Positions 60,283-64,000 of a DNA stretch of 64,000 nucleotides are shown one piece after another. A model generated the notes under the pieces. It was not told where the DNA came from. It did no database searches and saw nothing but the letters and a program-made list of their open reading frames with translations. Made by a program: the position numbers and the translations under genes. Numbering within the stretch: position 1 is the first letter of the stretch; each line of letters begins with the position of its first letter. The DNA is from Microbacterium sp. Leaf159 (GTDB taxonomy: Bacteria; Actinomycetota; Actinomycetes; Actinomycetales; Microbacteriaceae): assembly GCF_001423615.1 (NCBI RefSeq), contig NZ_LMOU01000002.1:488052-552051 (forward strand), written 5' to 3'.

Positions 60283-61329
60283 TCAGGGGCCCTCGGGCAC
60301 TCCCTCGAGCATCTCGGCGAACGCCTCGGCCGCCGTCGGATAGTCGGCGAGCGGCGCCCCCTGGCCCATCCACAGCGACTGCAGCTCGCCGAGGTTCTGC
60401 TGACCTGCCGCCGTGCGGAACTGCCCGGTGAGCCAGTTCTGCATCGGGAACGGGGCGATCATGCCGCCGGCCTCGATGGCGCGCACGACCCTGTTGCGGG
60501 CACCGCGGGCGAGACGTCCGCTCATGGCGCGGGTGAGCACGGTGCCGTCGGCGGCGGTGGATCGGATCGCGTCCCGGTGAGCGTCGTTCGCGGCGGACTC
60601 CGCCGTCGCGAGGAAAGCGGTCCCGACCTGCACCCCCGAGGCTCCGAGCGCGAAAGCCGCCGCGACACCGCGCCTGTCGGCGATCCCACCGGCCGCGATC
60701 ACGGGCACGTCGACCGCGTCGACGACCTGCGGAATGAGAGCGAACGTCCCTACGAGCGATTCCTCGGGCGGGCGCAGGAACGACACCCGGTGGCCTCCCG
60801 CCTCCGACCCGGTCGCGACGATGGCGTCGACCCCGACCTCGGCGAGGGCTGTGGCTTCGGCGACGGTCGTGGCGGCTCCCACGACCCGGATGCCCCGGCG
60901 ATGCGCCTCATCGACGATCTCGACCGAGGGCACACCGAACACGGTGCTGAGCACAGGCGGAGCCGACTCCCAGATGGCGTCGAGCTGCTCGTCGAGCGGG
61001 GGCAGATAGCGCTCCGGCCGGCTCGGGACCTCGACGCCCACCGCCTCGTAGAAGGGCTCGAGCGCCTGAGCGAACACGGTGTGCTGCGGGTTGGGTGCGA
61101 CCTCATCGCCGGTGGGCAGCCAGATGTTGACGGCGAACGGACGAGACGTCGCCTCGCGCAGAGCGGTCACGGTCGAGCGGATGCGGTCGCCGTCGTAGCC
61201 GTAGAGACCGTAGCCGCCGAGCCCTCCGGACTCGCTGACCGCCGCGGTCAGGGCGACCGAGGACAATCCGCCGAACGGGCCGAGGAAGATCGGATGCTCG
61301 ATGCCGAGCAGCTCACGCACGTCAGTCAT
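60283..61329 (-). CDS. Nitronate monooxygenase / 2-nitropropane dioxygenase-like flavoenzyme
   Basis: The 348-residue TIM-barrel FMN enzyme has PIFLGPFGGLSSVALTAAVSESGGLG, the flavin-phosphate region VPVIAAGGIADRRGVAAAFALGASGVQVGTAFL and GSEAGGHR with a candidate catalytic His. It oxidises nitronates or reduces enones. Family length is normal. It is upstream of vapBC on the same strand but separated by the vapBC promoter. Confidence 0.92.
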   Translation of the reverse strand: MTDVRELLGIEHPIFLGPFGGLSSVALTAAVSESGGLGGYGLYGYDGDRIRSTVTALREATSRPFAVNIWLPTGDEVAPNPQHTVFAQALEPFYEAVGVEVPSRPERYLPPLDEQLDAIWESAPPVLSTVFGVPSVEIVDEAHRRGIRVVGAATTVAEATALAEVGVDAIVATGSEAGGHRVSFLRPPEESLVGTFALIPQVVDAVDVPVIAAGGIADRRGVAAAFALGASGVQVGTAFLATAESAANDAHRDAIRSTAADGTVLTRAMSGRLARGARNRVVRAIEAGGMIAPFPMQNWLTGQFRTAAGQQNLGELQSLWMGQGAPLADYPTAAEAFAEMLEGVPEGP

Positions 61330-61427
61330 GCTTCGAGGCTAGCGCCGCCGGGATGCTCGAGGGCAGGCGCCAACAGTCGATCCTGCTCCCAGATCCCGGT
61401 GTTACGCTCGCTGTGAAGGAGGCGCGC

Positions 61428-61700
61428 ATGAGCGAGTGGTTCGGGCAGATGCTCGCCTTCGTCGCGTCCGCGCTCGGGGTCGTCACGGTGCCGGATGCCG
61501 CCACCCTCGGTCTCGCGATCGCGTTGATCGCCCTGACGACGCTCACCATCGTCGTCGCGCTCAGCGTCGCACCGCTCTCGCCGAGCACTGCTCCGCATCC
61601 GCTGCGGGCGATCGACGTCTCGACGCTGCTCGCCCAGAGCGATCCTGATGCCGCCGGTCACCCGCGCCCTCGTGCGCCGGGAGTCGCCGTTCCCGCGTAG
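61428..61700 (+). CDS. DUF6412 small membrane protein
   Basis: The 90-residue protein has two N-terminal hydrophobic helices (about 8-25 and 30-50) and a Pro/Ala-rich tail (VSTLLAQSDPDAAGHPRPRAPG). The ribosome binding site AAGGAGG is near perfect, so high expression is likely. It precedes a YidC-like gene by 62 bp, a neighbourhood typical of DUF6412. Confidence 0.85.
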   Translation: MSEWFGQMLAFVASALGVVTVPDAATLGLAIALIALTTLTIVVALSVAPLSPSTAPHPLRAIDVSTLLAQSDPDAAGHPRPRAPGVAVPA

Positions 61701-61762
61701 CCCGTCCTCGTACGGGACTGCGCGGCTTTCGCCGACCCTTCCCGACACACGAACGGACAACC

Positions 61763-62524
61763 ATGGACATCTTCGCCTTCCCTCCCCTGACCGCCCTCCT
61801 CGATGCCGCCTACGGCGCTCTCGCGGGACTCGCCTCCTTCCTCGAACCCCTTGCGGGTGCATCCTCCGCCGCCCTCGCCGTGGTGCTCGTCACGCTCCTC
61901 GTGCGCGCCCTGCTGATCCCCGTGGGGTTCTCGCAGGCCAAGGCCGAGCAGACGAGAGCGCGACTCGCGCCTCGATTGCGCGAGCTGCAACGACGCCACA
62001 AGAAGAACCCCGAGCGGCTGCAGAAGGAGATGCTCGAGCTCTACCGCTCCGAGAACACGTCTCCTTTCGCCGGCATGCTGCCGGTGCTCGCGCAGGCGCC
62101 GGTGGTGGGCCTGCTGTACACGCTCTTCATCCGCCCCGAGATCGCCGGGCACCCCAACGACCTGTTGACGCATGATCTGTTCGGCGCTCCCCTGGGCACG
62201 AGCCTCGTCTCGTCGGTGTTCGGCGGCACCGCATCACCGTCGACCCTGCTGGTGTTCGGCGTGCTGATCGTCATCATGCTCGTCGTCGCCGACATCACGC
62301 GTCGCGTCTTCACACCGGCGCCGATCGAGGGCGACTCTCCACTGAACTCCCCGACCATGCTGCGCGTCACCAGCGCGCTGCATTACCTGACGGCGGTGTT
62401 CGCGGTGTTCGTGCCGCTCGCCGCGGCGCTCTACCTCACGGTCACGGTCGTGTGGACCCTCGTGCAGCGCACGCTGCTGCGCCGCCGCTATCCTCTTCCC
62501 GTACCTGCGGTGGTCGCCGCCTGA
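61763..62524 (+). CDS. yidC: YidC/Oxa1-family membrane protein insertase (short paralogue)
   Basis: The 253-residue protein has the five-helix YidC/Oxa1 core: VVLVTLLVRALLIPVGFSQAKAE (with Arg in the hydrophilic groove), a charged coiled region RELQRRHKKNPERLQKEM, and GMLPVLAQAPVVGLLYTLFI. It lacks the long periplasmic domain and is shorter than the housekeeping actinobacterial YidC (about 320), so it is probably a second copy. It forms a unit with the DUF6412 gene. Confidence 0.9.
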   Translation: MDIFAFPPLTALLDAAYGALAGLASFLEPLAGASSAALAVVLVTLLVRALLIPVGFSQAKAEQTRARLAPRLRELQRRHKKNPERLQKEMLELYRSENTSPFAGMLPVLAQAPVVGLLYTLFIRPEIAGHPNDLLTHDLFGAPLGTSLVSSVFGGTASPSTLLVFGVLIVIMLVVADITRRVFTPAPIEGDSPLNSPTMLRVTSALHYLTAVFAVFVPLAAALYLTVTVVWTLVQRTLLRRRYPLPVPAVVAA

Positions 62525-62537
62525 CGCGCGACCGTGG

Positions 62538-63494
62538 TCACTCCGGCAGCGGGATCGGCGCGGTGAACGGCCCGGTCTCGTCGTCGGGGTCCGCCCCGTC
62601 GCGGCGGTCGGACTCGGCATCCGCTCGGCGTCGCTGTCGACGCACACCGAGCGTGGTGCCGACACTGGCCGCGACGACGAGGGCGATCGCGAGCATCCGC
62701 AGCGGGGTCGCGCTCTGTCCGAGGATCAGCCAGCCGGCGAGCGTCGCGAACGCGGGCTCGAGACTCAGCAGCACGCCGAACACGCGCTGCGGCAGACGGC
62801 GGAGTGCGGCGAGCTCGAAGCTGTAGGGGATGACCGACGACAGCACGGCGGTGATCGCGGCGAGCAGCAGCAGCTGCATGTCGCCGGCGACCGTGACGGC
62901 TGCGGGAACACCGACCGGGATCAGCAGCACGGCGGCCACGACGAGCCCCACCGCGAGGCCGCTGCTTCCGGGGATGATCGCGCCCACACGGGCGCTCATC
63001 CTGATGTACATGGCCCAGAAGCCGGCCGCGATCAGGATGAACACGAGGCCGAGCGGATCCAGCGGCTCGGAGCCGATCAGTCCGTCGACGCCCAGCAGCA
63101 CCATGCCGAGCAGAGCGACGCCGACCCAGGCGGCGTCCGCGAGACGCCGGGTGAGCACCGCGGCGAGCACGAGAGGGCCGAGGAACTCGATCGCGACGGC
63201 GGGCCCGAGCGGGATGCGGTCGATCGCGGCGTAGAAGAACCCGTTCATGCCCGCGAGCGACAGCCCGAAGAACACGGCGGCGATCCACTGCGACCGGTTC
63301 CAGCGGATCGGGCGCGGCCGGACGATGACGACCAGCAGCAGAGCGGCGATCGCCACGCGCAGCGACGTCACGCCCCACGGGCCGAGCACGGGGAAGAGCT
63401 GCGCTGCGACGGCGGCACCGAACGGCAGCGAGAGGCAGGAGCAGACGACGAGAGCGACGCCCACGAGAGGACGGGACGACGCGGACTGCTGCAC
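62538..63494 (-). CDS. EamA-family exporter (RhtA-like)
   Basis: The 318-residue protein has ten membrane segments in two EamA repeats: YAAIDRIPLGPAVAIEFLGPL and ALRRLPQRVFGVLLSLEPAFATLAGWLILGQ. These are the signatures of RhtA-type threonine/homoserine exporters. The C-terminal tail is charged. It is convergent with the yidC-like gene. Confidence 0.9.
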   Translation of the reverse strand: MQQSASSRPLVGVALVVCSCLSLPFGAAVAAQLFPVLGPWGVTSLRVAIAALLLVVIVRPRPIRWNRSQWIAAVFFGLSLAGMNGFFYAAIDRIPLGPAVAIEFLGPLVLAAVLTRRLADAAWVGVALLGMVLLGVDGLIGSEPLDPLGLVFILIAAGFWAMYIRMSARVGAIIPGSSGLAVGLVVAAVLLIPVGVPAAVTVAGDMQLLLLAAITAVLSSVIPYSFELAALRRLPQRVFGVLLSLEPAFATLAGWLILGQSATPLRMLAIALVVAASVGTTLGVRRQRRRADAESDRRDGADPDDETGPFTAPIPLPE

Positions 63495-63543
63495 CCACCC
63501 AGCCTACGGGCCGGTCAGGTGCGCCCGAAGACGGACAGGCTGA

Positions 63544-63894
63544 TCAGACGGGCGGCGCCGCCGGGACGTCATCGGCCGCCTGAGCGGAACCGGAAGCCTC
63601 CTGCGGCTCGGGCACGAGGTACAGACCGCTGGGCGCGTTGGCGGTGAAGGCCAGCGCCTCGATCCACGCCCTGTTGATCGACGGCTGCCGGCTGCCGAAG
63701 TACTTGAAGACGAGCGAGCTGCCCGGTTGCACCCACACGGTGGTGCGGCCACCGCCGACACTGGAGTCCTCGCGCCAGCTGAAGGGGAAGGGTTCAGCCC
63801 TGCGGAGCTTCGCCGTGATGACGAGCTGCAGGTGGGTGAGCGCGCGATCCTCGATCTCGGTCTTCACGCTGCCCTCGTAGATGAACTTGCCCAT
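63544..63894 (-). CDS. DUF7882-type small protein
   Basis: The 116-residue protein starts MGKFIYEGSVKTEIEDRALTH and continues LQLVITAKLRRAEPFPFSW and WVQPGSSLVFKYFGSRQPSINRAWIEAL. It is a conserved Microbacteriaceae family of unknown function, often annotated from a remote resemblance to ATP-dependent ligases. ATG 63894 follows GGAGGAGAGG and is preferred to codons upstream. The C-terminal tail is low-complexity. Confidence 0.83.
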   Translation of the reverse strand: MGKFIYEGSVKTEIEDRALTHLQLVITAKLRRAEPFPFSWREDSSVGGGRTTVWVQPGSSLVFKYFGSRQPSINRAWIEALAFTANAPSGLYLVPEPQEASGSAQAADDVPAAPPV

Positions 63895-63948
63895 GCAGCC
63901 CTCTCCTCCCATGTTCCAGGTGCATCGCATCGATCATAAGGGGAAGAA

Positions 63949-64000
63949 ATGACACGATTCCCACCGGACGGTCGGATGGCGATCACGGCTCGTCCGTGGG
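63949..64000 (+). CDS. Start of a gene truncated by the window end
   Basis: ATG 63949 is preceded by AAGGGGAAG at good spacing, and the frame MTRFPPDGRMAITARPW stays open to base 64000. Only 17 codons are visible; no function can be given. Confidence 0.4.
   Translation, partial: MTRFPPDGRMAITARPW

Overview
The window is high-GC, densely packed bacterial chromosome. Many genes start with GTG, several neighbours overlap by GTGA or ATGA, an IdeR/DtxR-type iron box is present, and menaquinone synthesis (MenA) sits beside a DUF4229 gene. The set of small conserved families (DUF4229, DUF4916, DUF6157, DUF6412, DUF6421, DUF6716, DUF7882) points to Actinomycetota, most likely Microbacteriaceae and probably Microbacterium. 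The genus is inferred from gene content, not from a search.

Layout. 1-8.2 kb: the end of a rhomboid-like/DUF2156 membrane protein, a DUF1254/DUF1214 protein, ArfB, an MFS efflux pump with a divergent TetR regulator, an isochorismatase-fold protein, and a zinc alcohol dehydrogenase divergent from a LacI regulator with a clear palindromic operator between them. 8.2-16.7 kb: an iron locus with an AraC regulator, an iron box, a siderophore-binding lipoprotein, two FecCD permeases, an ATPase, and two exporter-fold ABC half-transporters whose ATP sites are complementary in their degeneration. 16.7-17.9 kb: LtrA.

17.9-22.9 kb is the standout accessory region. A roughly 4.9 kb island is bounded by 26-bp direct repeats that copy the 3' end of a tRNA-like gene. 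Paired TGTGGGCAA arm-type motifs lie just inside both ends, and there is no integrase. Its main cargo is a 1343-residue protein that reads as XRE helix-turn-helix, Mrr-like PD-(D/E)XK nuclease, STAND/NACHT-like NTPase and a long helical C-terminus, an architecture that suggests an Avs-like anti-phage system. This looks like a minimal, non-autonomous, trans-mobilised defence element.

23-33 kb: a membrane protein, an oxidoreductase/SDR pair with a divergent TetR regulator, then a five-gene nonulosonic (sialic/Kdn-like) acid polymer locus: GT2, polysialyltransferase-like, NeuA fused to a HAD phosphatase, NeuB without its SAF domain, and a DUF6716 glycosyltransferase whose start lies in a 15-bp tandem repeat. 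33-42 kb: MenA, small metabolic proteins, Lrp/AsnC divergent from DUF6421 with an operator-like palindrome, an SDR, MFS, threonine aldolase and a NUDIX-like protein. 42-48 kb: an esterase ending in a 20-bp repeat array, an ABC-F protein with a long leader, and a DUF998-kinase-regulator operon. 48-64 kb: Lhr helicase, EI24, Nei2-type glycosylase, a beta-helix protein, an amidotransferase, a CPA2 antiporter, PurU, a VapBC-type toxin-antitoxin pair, nitronate monooxygenase, DUF6412-YidC, an EamA exporter and a DUF7882 protein.
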